From assembly GCF_030272615.1 (NCBI RefSeq), contig NC_081411.1:209528244-209592243 (forward strand): 64,000 nt of DNA, in the 5' to 3' direction. The notes under the pieces were generated by a model that saw nothing but the letters and a program-made list of their open reading frames with translations, was not told where the DNA came from and ran no database searches. This stretch comes from Cryptomeria japonica. Lineage: Eukaryota; Streptophyta; Pinopsida; Cupressales; Cupressaceae. The translations under genes and the position numbers were made by a program. Positions within the stretch are counted from its first letter, which is position 1. The number at the start of each line of letters is the position of its first letter. Shown piece after piece: positions 23,120-33,650 of this stretch.

Positions 23120-23424
23120 TCCACCATTTTCTCGCTGCGTAGCCCACCGCTTGGCCAATAAATCCGCCACTTTATTGCCTTCACGAAAAAATGTGAGAAA
23201 TTTTGAATTCATCCAACACTTTAATCATATCACATAAATCTTTGATCAAGTTGGCGATAGTCCAACTAGGAACCGTACACCCTTTCAAACAATTGGTAAT
23301 ATTGAGTGAGTCAGATTCCAGCCAGACCTTTCTAAACCCTTCCCTTTTAGCCATGTGTAACCCAAAATGGGAAGCATTGTCCTTGAAAAGTGGTTAGACT
23401 GGGTGCCCAGAGGGAGCACCACTG
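23120..23424 (-). pseudogene. LINE RNase H domain, C-terminal half (copy 1)
   Basis: The sense frame reads FKDNASHFGLHMAKREGFRK, VWLESDSLNITN, PSWTIANLIKDL, then ISHIFREGNKVADLLAKRWA. These are the ESDS strand with a catalytic Asp and the HxxREGNxxAD.LA motif typical of RNase H in plant LINEs. The first catalytic Asp half is missing because of 5' truncation. The stretch to about 22750 before ORF3 shows no clear domain. Confidence 0.75.
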
Positions 23425-23730
23425 TATATATGTAATATTTTTATAGTAACTAGGATTGGCATTTAGAAACCTAAGTTTTCTCTTGAGGTAGAAGGGAAAA
23501 TCCAACAAATTTGCAAGTTTTTCCCCACATTGGGGTTTCCAAGGTAAATCTATGTTATTCTATTATTTTGTTTATGTATTTTGTTTCATGTGAATTTTAT
23601 ACCATTATTCATTATTGTTAATTAACCGAATGTATTAACTATTATAAATCAAATAGAGAAGAATGGTTTTGGTTCAATTGTGTGAAATTTATTGAGAAAT
23701 TAATCTATCGTTAGGTTATAGAAATTAACA
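23425..23730 (+). repeat. Copia-B 5' LTR, right part, with LINE target duplication at its start
   Basis: From 23440 it aligns with 28086-28353 of the 3' LTR (TTTTTCCCCACATT.GGGTTTCC, TTAATTATTGTAAATCAAATAGA-like). It ends GAAATTAACA, directly followed by TGGTATCA. Confidence 0.85.
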
Positions 23731-23828
23731 TGGTATCATATTACTAAACTCTAAACATGAAGCCAAGTTTTGTATCACATATTTTTTGGATTTAAATTTT
23801 AAATTTCTTCAAGAGTTTTATTTTGCAA

Positions 23829-24855
23829 TGGCATCCAATGTTCGATATGAAGATAGGCCTGAAGGCGTGTCTAACTTCTTACACTAGAAGGTTTGAATTA
23901 CATCCATTCTCAAGGACAATAGATTATAGATCTACACTAGTATAAAAGTTACTCCAATAATAAATGATCCTATTTCTCTATATTCACATGAAATCAAGGA
24001 GACCAAGTCTCAAAGGAATATTCTTGATGGGGTAAGAGATCATTTGATTCCTCATATATTTGAGAAATATACCACCAAGGAAATGTGGAATAGACTCAGA
24101 AAACTTTATCAGAGCAACTATCAAAGTTGAAATATGATGTTGAAGGATAAATTGCATAAAGCCAAGATATCCAAGGGTGAGAATGTGACCTCTGACATAT
24201 ATAGGTTGATAGAGGTTAGGGATGTGTAGGCTACTACTAGAGAGATTATTTTTTATGATAATTTGGTGTGGATAGCCCTAAATAATTTTTTGAAGCACTA
24301 GGAAGTGTTTGTCAAGTATTTTGTTGGTATAGATCACCTACCAAATTGTGTGAGGATTTGGGATGATTTTGTGCAAGAGGAGATACATGAAAGTGTTCAT
24401 CAAGGAGGTTAGATGAAGAATATAGAATATGAAGAAAATCTTTCTCTTGTGAGAAAGGGTAAGAAAAAGTTCAATAAAGCAAAAATTGAAGGGTATTCTT
24501 CCAAGAATGGGAAAAATAAATATTTGAGCAAGATAAAGTATTTTTTTGGCATTACATGGGTCACCTTGTCAGTCAGTATCCGAATAAGAAAATAAAGGAC
24601 AAGAAGAAGGAGCAAGATGTTGTCACAATGAAGGTGGATGAGTTTGCAACATGGTTTGATACTGAGTTTCCATTCATTGCTTGTCTCTCATTTTCAATTA
24701 CAAATAGTATATGGTATATTGATAGTGGGGCTTCTTGCCACATGATGGGAGTCAGAGAATGTTTCACCAAGTTGGAGGAGAAGTTGGATTTCTATATTTA
24801 TTTTGGAGACAATTCCAAGTACCATGCAATTGGTGTTATCACTATCAAGTTTTAG
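23829..24855 (+). pseudogene. Copia-B gag and protease
   Basis: It starts with ATGGCATCCAATGTTCG at 23829. Gag reads through several TAG stops: DGVRDHLIPHIFEKYTTKEM and MWNRLRKLYQSNYQS resemble the UBN2/gag core. The zinc knuckle is degenerate (YFF.HYMGHLVSQYP, with the Cys residues lost). The protease is in an open frame at 24556-24855 and has WYIDSGASCHMMG, with the catalytic DSG intact. Confidence 0.7.
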
Positions 24856-25099
24856 AGAGAGTCTAAAAAATCTCTATTAGTGGAGGATGTGATGTATGCC
24901 ACTAGCATGATATATAATTTAATCTTTTTTTCCACTTTAGAGGAAAAGGGTTAGATGATGACCTTTCAAGGGGTAAAAGTATGTATCCATCCTAATAATT
25001 CAAAGATAGCAAAGTTATTGGACTTAGTCATGGAAACTTGTTTCCATTCCAGTTTGAACTAGCACATGTATTGGTGAGTATTTGTAGGGGATAAGAGAA

Positions 25100-25875
25100 T
25101 TGTGGCATATGAGGATGGCTCATCTTAACCATGAATAAATTAATGTTCTCACAAAAATAGTGATAGGGTTTCTTGAGATGAAGGTAAAAAAGAATGAGGT
25201 GTGCAAGGGTTGTGCTCTTGGGAAATATGACAAGACCAATTTTCGAAGAAGTCACACTAGATCCAAAAGGATTTTGGATCTTGTACACCTAGATGTGCGT
25301 TGGCCCATGTTAATAGGATCCTTGAATAGGTACCAGTGTTATGTTACTTTTATTGATGATTTTTTGAGGAAGATGATATATTTTCTGAGGAATAAAGATG
25401 AGGTCTTCAGTAGGCTCAAAGAGTTTAAGCCTCTCATGGAGAACCAAACAAGGAGGAAGATCAAGATATGTTGAGATCTAATAATGGAGGTGACTATACC
25501 TTTAATGCCTTAAAATATTTCTATGCTCAGGAAGGTATCAAGAAAGAGTTGATAGTTCCATATAACCCTCAATAGAATGGAATTGCCAAATGAAAATAAA
25601 GGGCTATAGTTGGAGCAGTCAAGGCCATGCTTCATGATCACAATTGGCCTTGGTTTTTATGGGTAGAATATTGTAATACAATCATGTATTTTTATAATAC
25701 AATCCCACACAATGTGTTGGGAAAATTGAGTCCAGATGAGGTGTTCTTTGGGAGGAAACCAAATTTGGAGTACATTAACATCTTTGAATGCCTTGTTTAT
25801 TGTCATTTTTTCATGGAGAAGATAGCCAATTTGGAAACAACTACAAATAAAGGTATACTTGTTGGGTATATTTAA
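25100..25875 (+). pseudogene. Copia-B integrase
   Basis: Zinc-binding N-terminus: LWHMRMAHLNHE then CKGCALGK (HHCC type). The catalytic core has HLDVRWPM (first Asp), DNGGDY-like SNNGGDYTF (second Asp altered to Asn) and the Glu region PYNPQ*NGIAK. FNTIPHNVLGKLSPDEVFFG and LVGYI follow. Several stops and one frame break lie between 25475 and 25627. Confidence 0.75.
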
Positions 25876-26389
25876 ACTTTCGAGGCCCATTGGGTTTACA
25901 TTCTTGCCCTTAGGAAAATAATTGTTTGAAGAGATGTGAAATTTGATGGGGAAAGGTATCTTTAGAATTCTAGTACCTTGATGAAGGTTCAGAAGGAGGA
26001 GTAGACAGCCAAGGATGAAGTAACAAAAATTCCTTAAAGTTTTGTCACACAAGATAGAGAGTAGAGTAGGCATGACATGCAAGTTTATCAAGAGAAGGAA
26101 TAGAGGATTCCTTAGGATCAAAATCCTATCATAAGGAGGAGAAGGAACATGATATGTGAGAAGACACTTAGAGAGGCTTAGGAGTATGTTGGTGATCCTT
26201 AGGATTTAGACAGACAAAGAAAGGCTCCCAAATGTTATTCTAACTATATGACACTTATGAGTGAGTATCTTTCAAGAGGCATCCAAGCACTAGGTATGGA
26301 GGGATTCCATGGTAGAAGATTATTCTTCCAACATGTAGAATAGAATGTAGGAGGTAGTGTCATGACTATAAGATAAGTCTATCATGCAC

Positions 26390-27790
26390 TCAAGATGGTT
26401 GTATAAGATCAAGCATGTTGCCGATGGTAGTGTGGAATAGTTCAAAGCTTGGTTTATGGCTAAGCAATTTTGTAAAAAGGAAGAGATTAATTATGACTAG
26501 ACCTTTGCTCTAATTACAAAGTACTCACCCATATGGGCTATCATTTTTTTAGTAGCATACATGGGTTGGAGGATTCATAAGATGAATGTGAAGATGACCT
26601 TCCTCAATAGAGTAATTATGGAAGAGATTTATTAGAACAACTAGAGGTTTTTGAGGTGCATGGGAGAGATTCCCATGTATGTAAGTTGAAGAGAGCATTG
26701 TATGGGATCAAGTAGGCTCCTAGGGAATGGCATGCATGTATTGACAGTTACTTGTAGAGTGTGGGCTTCACCAAGAGTGAGGAAGATCCAAACATGTACT
26801 ATATAAAGGTGAAGGGTGAACTTCTCATATTGGTGTTATATGTTGATAAATTGTTTCTTATAGGGTTAGAAGAGCTCATATAACATTGCAAGTTAGATCT
26901 TGTAGGAAAGTTTGAGATGAATGACTTCAGATTGATGCATTGGTTTTTGGAATTGGAGTTGTGGTAGGAAGAGGGATAAATCTTCCTTAGATAAGCAAAT
27001 TCCATAATTGATATCCTGAAGTGATTCGAGATGGAGGACTATAAGCCCATGTCCAAGCCATTTGTGATCAACTAGAAGAAGACTGATGCTTCCATATCTG
27101 AGGTCGTAGACCAAAATTTATACAGACAGTTGATAGGCTCTCTTATGTATCTAGTCAACACTAGGTTAGACAGTTGATTTGTAGTGAACTCACTCACTCA
27201 GTTTATGGTGGAACCTAAACATGTGCATTCGATAGCTATGAAGAATGTTTTGAGGTACCTTTGAGGCATAGTTGATTACAAGCTGAAGTATATTCAAGAA
27301 GATGGATTGAAGCTCAAGGGGTTCTCTGATGTAGATTTGGTAGGTAGTACAGTTGATAGGAAGATCACTTTAGGGTGTAGTTTCAGTTTGGGATCACAAG
27401 AAGTCTCCTAGTACAACAGGAAATAGAAGACATTTGCACTAAGTTTTGTGTAGGCCGAGTATATAGAAGCCAGTTTGGCTACATATGAGGCTATGTGGCT
27501 TTAAAAAGTTATAGTGGGGCTCTTCCATTAGTAGTTAGATCCCATAGTCATTTACTATGATAATAAGAGTTGTATCAAATTCTCTAAGAATCTAGTGTTT
27601 CATGACAAGTCGAAGCACATTAAGATAAAGTACCCCTTCATTAGACATTGTGTGGAGAAAGGGATATTGAAGATACAATACATTCCTACGGATGAACAAA
27701 TAGCAAAAATCTTGAAAAATGCCTTGATGACGAGTAAGATTGTATTCTTCATAGATAAGTTAGGTGTTGTACAAAACACCTTCCTCGCTA
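26390..27790 (+). pseudogene. Copia-B reverse transcriptase and RNase H
   Basis: RT landmarks: MNVKMTFLNRVIMEEIY (about 26580), a degenerate LYG(I/L)K.APREWH (about 26700), and LYVDKLFLIG (about 26840), where the YVDD box has lost its second Asp. The RNase H part has FSDVDLVGSTVDRKITLG, A.EYIEASLATYEAMWL and the end-motif run HIKIKYPFIRHCVEKG (27595-27790), ending shortly before the polypurine tract. Dozens of stops, most of them TAG. Confidence 0.75.
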
Positions 27791-27798
27791 AGAGGGAG

Positions 27799-28353
27799 TG
27801 TTGGTTTTTCTATATCTTGAAAGGTGGATTTTGGAAGTTTCTTAAGTGTAGCTTGAGTTGGATGTTTAGCATTAACATCTTTTCTATTCGGTAAATAGAA
27901 TGTTTCCTAGAGTCATGAGGTTGATACAAAGAGTATTTTTATATGTGAGTTAGTCCAAGTTATGTAAGGAGTTTTTTTTTCTCTTGCATCGCATAAGGAA
28001 TATTTATCTTAGGTCACATTATGTAAGAAAATTTTCTCTTACATGTTGATGTTTCATAGAAAGTGCTACATATGTAAGATCGTTGTAGCAACTAGGAATT
28101 ATATTCAAAAAATTCAGTGTGCTCTTGAGGTTGAATAGAAGATCCAACATTTGTAGTTTTTCCCCACATTAGGGTTTCCTGGGTAAAGTTGTGTTATTTC
28201 ATTATTTTGTTTTTCATATTTAATTTCATGTGAATGTCCTCTGTTGATCATTGTTGTTAGTTAACCCTATGTATTAATTATTGTAAATCAAATAGACAAG
28301 AATTGTTTTTAGTTTTATTAATGGAACAATTAATTTGTGTTTAGAAATTAATA
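27799..28353 (+). repeat. Copia-B 3' LTR
   Basis: It starts TGTTGGTTTTT after the AAGAGGGAG tract (27790-27798) and ends GAAATTAATA. This is the uninterrupted partner of the split 5' LTR and the control that proves the LINE insertion point. Confidence 0.85.
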
Positions 28354-28964
28354 GCTATACGAAATGTTGGCTTTGATCTTTATATTTTTTTACTTGATTT
28401 GATTTTATCACTCTTCTTTTCTAATTTATTTTTCTTTTAAATTTTTCTTAGAAAATACTTTTTTATCATTCCTTACTATGCCTCCTTCGGTTATTTCCCT
28501 TATGCAATCTACTTGACGCTAAAAAAATAGAGTTTTTATTTATTTGTCTTTTTGTTATTACTAACTCAAAGAATAAAGAAAAGAAACATATTTTAATTTT
28601 TCATAGAATGTATCTTATATATGCTTTCTATTTTTCTTCTGTGTATCTAGGTATATGTTACAATGCATATTTATACAAATTCATTCTTATATATTTATAT
28701 TCTTTCTTATTTTCACTAGTTCTATTCTATCTACATGTATTAAGAGAGGAACAACTAATTTATTTAATATAATGTTCTATTGATGATAAGGAGGAACAAG
28801 TGTCACATAGTGGTGAGTATTTGTGTAGATTTGTAATAGTAATTGAATATTTTTTTTGCAAACAATAAGAAAATAGAGGAGATTAATAATTTATATTGTT
28901 TTAATTATAATGAATGAATAAGTAATCGAAGACTTCAATCAAACTACAAGCCTAGAATCCTATT
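28354..28964. other. AT-rich spacer, no gene seen
   Basis: No open frame or repeat of note. Confidence 0.5.
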
Positions 28965-29220
28965 TGATCCTAAACCCTAACTCAAATTTAACTTTATACC
29001 TAACCCTTACCCTAACTAAACCCTTACGCTAATTATGTTTGAACTAAAACCATAATTTAATCCTAACTCAAAAAATTCACTTATAACTTTAATTAAACAC
29101 TAATCCAATCATAGTCCTAACCCTACTTGAACCCTACTCATAATTAAACTCTAACACTAAACTAATTGAAGATAGATCTAACTCTAATTGAATTATAATT
29201 CTAACCCTAACTATAATAAT
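28965..29220. repeat. Degenerate interstitial telomere-like tract
   Basis: Repeated CCTAAACCCTAAC, CCTAACCCTTACCCTAACTAAACCC, CCTAACCCTA and CTAACCCTAACTAT words. These are diverged forms of the plant telomere repeat CCCTAAA spread over about 250 bp, with decayed units (CTAACTC, CTAACACTAA) between them. It is oriented with the C-rich strand on top. Confidence 0.65.
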
Positions 29221-30169
29221 AATGAATGTATTTGCTAATCTTGGTATTTTTTAAGTTAGTTAATTTAATCTTAACTATAATATGCGTAAATATGTGTAAT
29301 ATTATTGAATGCTAGTAATTTTCTAGACTGTGTGCTCAATGGAATCATTAAGGCTACTTCTTTATCATTACTTATCATTAAGCAAGCATTCCATAGAATT
29401 GCCAAAATGTTATCCAATTTACATTATTATGTCAATTATACATGTTGGATTTGTAGGTATAATTTCATTCATTTATGATCTCATATTCTCAGTGTCTTGT
29501 GAGTCAAGTTGATAGAAAGCATTAAAATTTGTCAAAAAAAACAGCTTCATTTCTATAAGCATGTTGTCGGGATGTCAAGATGGTCATTTTATTATTTTAA
29601 AAATCTTAAAAATTCCTTCACTATGTTTGGTTTCTTTTTAAGAGTCTTTTGAAAGCCAAATTATGGAGATCACGTGGTCAAACTTAGGAGGGAATTTTAG
29701 ATTTTCATTTTGGATCAAAACTCCTCAGTTTTACCCTAACCCATGTTTGAAAGAGGAAGCATGGAAGAGTCCTAGTTTTACACCTTCTCTATGGCCGCCA
29801 AGATTGAGAATTTTAGTCGAGTAACAAATTTAATGGTGAAAGAAACGGTGAACTTTAATGCAGAGATTTTAGAACAACAACCTGTATTTGACATGGATCT
29901 CAGATGTGGATGCCTATCAAGAGAATAAGCCATAGTCATAATGAAGGAGTTATAATGCATCTGCATCAAAAGAGTCTCAAAATAATGGAAATATCAACTT
30001 AGACTTAGCACAAAAAGAGCTAAGGCACAGTAAAAACTACAAGACTTAGTCACAAAGCAGTGAGTAGCCCGTTGAAGATTGCCTTGATAGTCATTGAGGT
30101 TAGTATTACAACAAATAAAGCATGACTGGAGGATCTCACATACATATTTTACCAAGAGTTTTGTTGTTG
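29221..30169. other. Spacer, no gene seen
   Basis: Only short frames (29330-29512 plus, 29778-29969 minus) with no recognisable domain. Confidence 0.5.
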
Positions 30170-30760
30170 TCTCGCCGAAGGTTTCATTTCGGTATAAAAC
30201 ATTTAGTCGGTAAGAGTCCTTGGGCCGTTGGCAGAAGTTTTGTTGTTGTCTCGCCGAAGGTTACACTGATAAGTTCAATATCGGTGTGACTTTCTGATTG
30301 TCTTGGCAATAAGTCTTATATTAGTGAGACCGTTGTGTGGTTTTGCCGACAAGTGATGCTTGTCCTTGTAACTCTTGAGTTCTCTAATAAAACTCAAAGG
30401 GTCAGTCGAATTTGTAAGGTTTCACTGACAAAACTGATATTGCTGTGACTCTCTGTGGTCTTGTGACAAAGGGATTTCTGTATGACATCCAATTTCACCA
30501 TGACGGTTAAAGCAGTAATAAAAGTCTCATGTCTTGCCGATAGGTTCCATATTGGTGTAGCTCTGATTAAGTCTTGACCACAAGTCTTATATCCGTGTGA
30601 GACTTGAGTTCGCCCAGATAGTTCAAGTAGTTGGCAGAAGTTCTATTGTTTCACTGACAGGTTCCATATCGGTGTGACTTGGGAGGGGTCTCGGCGAACA
30701 AAGGCATTTTGGTAATGACATTTGGTGTTGGCAAGACTCTCCGGGCTAGTAGTTGATGTC
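30170..30760. repeat. Cluster of diverged internal repeats with TCGCCGAAGGTT / ATCGGTGTGACT words
   Basis: GTTTTGTTGTTGTCTCGCCG AAGGTT occurs at 30162 and 30236. The module [GGTT(C)..A(T)ATCGGTGTGACT] recurs at about 30278, 30442 (ACTGATATTGCTGTGACTCT), 30546 and 30660. Related TCTTG.C..CAAGTCTTATAT pieces occur at about 30300 and 30575. It is richer in CG dinucleotides than its surroundings. Non-coding; family unknown. Confidence 0.6.
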
Positions 30761-30769
30761 ATATTCTCA

Positions 30770-32130
30770 TTTCGTTAAGTCCTATTTCATTGTAGCTCCA
30801 ATGAGTCTTGGCTAAGTAATGGATTTTGTTGTGTCTTTTGATTTGAAAAGGAAGAATGGAGGCCGACACCTGGAACAAAGGAGGAAGCTCTTAAAGAGGA
30901 GAATAGGAGTAAGGGAAGAGGTATGCAATATGATCAACAAATAACATTTGCTGCACATTTTATTAACCGCTTAGTAGAAATATAAATAATTACAAGTAAT
31001 CAAAAACTAGATTCTATAAATAAAGGAAAAAATGAAATCAAAATTGAAAAAAGATTAATGATATGGCAGACTTAGCAATGTATTTTTTTTTGTTCCACTC
31101 AGAATTTCATATATAGTTGCATTCTCGTGAATTTTCATAGATTTTAAATAGATTTGGAAAAGAAAAGAAAAAGAGAACCATCTTCTATCTTGGACATAGA
31201 TGTCATATGATATACATGATAGATAAACTAGAAGAGTAGAAAAGTATTGAAGATGGAAGATACGTAACTTTTTTTTTTATAAATTAGCTCACTTATATTT
31301 GTAGTCCTTTAAAAGTTGGCAATCCTCCTTATAGTTCTCAAATTGGATTCTAAGAGAAATTTTCCACTATTAGTACAGAAATCAAATGCAGCAGTGAAGG
31401 TTCAAGAAAATAAGCCTAAAAGCATGGTAGAATCAACTCACCCATATTTGCTGCAGACCTCACTTCATGAAATCTAAATGATGGGAATGAGGGGCATAGT
31501 TACTAAACTGGGCATGCAAAATCGGATGCTAGAGAAAATAAGTGGCGAGAATGATACATTCTCTTAATTTTTTTCTGGATTAGATTGTGTAAGTATTTTT
31601 ATCATCAATATTTTGAATCATAGTGCGTGATTCATCATCAGGATGTAAAATAATTCCAAGGAGATGAAAAATAGTGAGTTGGAGATCAGAGGGAGAAGAA
31701 AAATAGATGTGGTGAAGGAGAGGGCACAAAGATCAAGGGAGAAAAAATTACTAGAAAAAATTAAAAAAATGGAAAAAAACCCAAAAACTTATAAGACCAC
31801 CTAAAAGATAGAGGATAAAAATCTAAAGAATAACATCAAAAAGAAAATAATTAAAGTAAAAGTTAACACAAAGAAAGAAAATAGGAAAGAGAATACCAAA
31901 ATAATCAAGAAATTAATAAAAAAATTTAAAAAAAACAATAAAAGAAACCAAAGAGAGAGAAGAATATATATATACTCCTATTCCCCCACATTCAGTACTT
32001 AAACGTTTATCCCCATTCCCCTACACATGAAAAAATATTTAAAAACCTACCAAAACAAAAACGCTCTCTACAAACACAAAATATAAAAAACTAAATGAAA
32101 AACTACACACAAACAAAATAATAAGAATGC
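30770..32130. other. Spacer, no gene seen
   Basis: A-rich toward the right (31740-31950). No open frame with a domain. Confidence 0.5.
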
Positions 32131-32301
32131 ATATATATATATGTGTGTATGTATATGTATATGTATATGTATATATATGTATATGTATATGTATATGTAT
32201 ACATATATATATCTATACATACATATACATATATATACATACATATACATATATGTATACATATACAAAAAATATATAATTGTATGTGAGTGTGTATGTT
32301 A
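32131..32301. repeat. TA/TG microsatellite with inverted symmetry
   Basis: GTATAT units on the left half and ATATAC/ACATAT units on the right half (switch near 32200), so the strand can fold back on itself. Open frames across it are artefacts of the repeat. Confidence 0.85.
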
Positions 32302-32304
32302 AAG

Positions 32305-32500
32305 TAGAAAAGCACAAAGAAAAAATGAGAGCAAAAGGCAGAACAAACCACAAAAGAAGAGCTCCTAAAAAGAGGGAAGAAACTAGAAGCAAAGAGAAAA
32401 AAATTAAACCCAAACAAAGGGAGGGAGAAAACAGAAGAGGGCGAAGAGCAGAGGAAAAAGATTGAAGAAAGGAGGGAAAAGTCAAGGAGGGGGCCGGTGA
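32305..32500 (+). repeat. Purine-rich strand-asymmetric tract
   Basis: About 200 bp dominated by A and G on the plus strand (AGAGGGAAGAAACTAGAAGC, GGGAGGGAGAAAACAGAAGA). It follows directly on the microsatellite. The plus frame at 32280-32465 is Lys/Arg/Glu-rich, as expected of such composition, and I do not call it a gene. Confidence 0.6.
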
Positions 32501-33109
32501 TGATACTTGAGGAAAGTAAGCAGCACGTGCCAAGAGATACTAACGTTCAACCCTTCGTCGAGATTAAGATTCGAGAAATGATTGATAATTTCAATAAGCC
32601 TCTTTAAGTTTCGTTTTCAATAAGTTGATACTAATGTTCAATATATTTGCAATACCCATCACCACCATGTAGGTAAAATCACCATATGATACTTAATTGG
32701 TTATATGTTCATTCTAGGTTTATACTAATCAACTAAGACACAAAATATTTTAATTTTACCTTATATATAATATTTAAGAGTATAGTTGGATTATTCCAAA
32801 TGAACAACATAGTAATTAAGTTTTAATCATAAACTAAATTTTCATACCATCATAATCAATTAAAGCATCTCAAAGTAGAATCAAAATATGGAGGTTAAAT
32901 AACGAACTATGGATTGTGGAAATCTCATAGCATTAAGAGAATGATGCAATCATCATGACTATTCACATATAGTTAAAGAAATGTAATAGTTAAACAAATG
33001 TAATAGAATATTTTTTAAAAGTTTAAAATATATCACGAACTCATCATTTATTAAACTTCAATAATTTCAATAATGAAGGAAAATAAATTAACACATATGA
33101 GTATTAGGT
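32501..33109. other. AT-rich spacer, no gene seen
   Basis: No feature recognised. Confidence 0.5.
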
Positions 33110-33650
33110 GAATGACCTAAAAACCTAAACATTATTAGATCAATTAATTTTTTTTAATGACCTAAAAATAATATTTTTTATTAACATGAAATAGACATAA
33201 TATATACTATTAGTTGAACTAATTTACTATGTTATTATTGAACCAAATAAATCAACACTATGAGTATTAGATGAATTAAATATTATTAGTTGAATTGATT
33301 TACTATGTTATTATTGAAACTCATCACCTAAAAATTTAATAAAATTTAATGACCTAAATATTATTAGGTGAATTAAATATTATATTAATGACCTAAAAAT
33401 TTGCCTTCAAAAAGTCATGTAGAAAGTGGATGTCAAAATAATGTCAATAATGAAAGTAAAATTCATTATACTTTTTTATTGAAATGATATATATTTGTTA
33501 TGGTATAAATATTTTTTTATAACATGAAATAGGCATAATATATATTATTATAACTCAGGACCTAAAAATTTAATGACCTAAATATTATTGGGTGAACTAG
33601 ATATAATTTTAATGACCTAATTAAACTAAATTTTTTTACAATAGTACTAG
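33110..33650. repeat. AT-rich interleaved direct repeats
   Basis: TAACATGAAATAG.CATAATA occurs at about 33182 and 33519. AATTTACTATGTTATTATTG-like words occur at 33219 and 33297. AATGACCTAAATATTATT.GG occurs at 33350 and 33571, with more AATGACCTAAAAA copies at 33112, 33158 and 33388. This looks like a duplicated, decayed unit of about 200-340 bp. Confidence 0.6.

Larger units (their letters stand above)
21146..23424 (-). mobile_element. LINE copy 1: 5'-truncated non-LTR retrotransposon with RNase H and ORF3
   Basis: Inserted antisense into the 5' LTR of Copia-B, with a 15-bp target duplication at 21131 and 23425. In sense (minus) order it holds the second half of an RNase H domain (about 23395-23120), a linker, ORF3 (about 22700-21315), a U/G-rich 3' UTR and a tail ending CCCGTTTATC TTTATAAAAAAT. 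The 3' UTR ends with a possible hairpin, CGGGT...ACCCG (about 21160-21185). Everything upstream (endonuclease, RT) was lost, as is usual for LINE insertions made by target-primed reverse transcription. Confidence 0.8.
20856..28353 (+). mobile_element. Copia-B: Ty1/copia retrotransposon, full length but dead, 5' LTR split by a LINE
   Basis: LTRs are 20856-21130 plus about 23440-23730 (5', interrupted) and 27799-28353 (3', about 555 bp). Both start TGTTG.TTTTT. The 5' LTR is followed by a degenerate primer site TGGTATCATATT at 23731. The 3' LTR is preceded by the polypurine run AAGAGGGAG. The body carries gag, protease, integrase, RT and RNase H in copia order. Many in-frame stops, a degenerate zinc knuckle and loss of the second Asp of the RT YVDD box (YVDK) show it is inactive. 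I could not find a convincing 5-bp target duplication. Confidence 0.8.

Noticed and set aside
25657-26121. Minus-strand frame of 154 codons
   Set aside because: Opposite the integrase end of Copia-B; no motif of its own.
28354-28358. Target duplication for Copia-B
   Set aside because: The five bases after the 3' LTR (GCTAT) do not match those before the 5' LTR (ATTGA). Either the duplication has decayed or an LTR end is off by a few bases, so none is claimed.
32068-32533. Three overlapping minus-strand frames of 66-106 codons across the TA/TG repeat and purine tract
   Set aside because: They are open only because of the simple-sequence composition (Tyr/Ile/His repeats, then Phe/Ser/Leu). 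No domain or start context.
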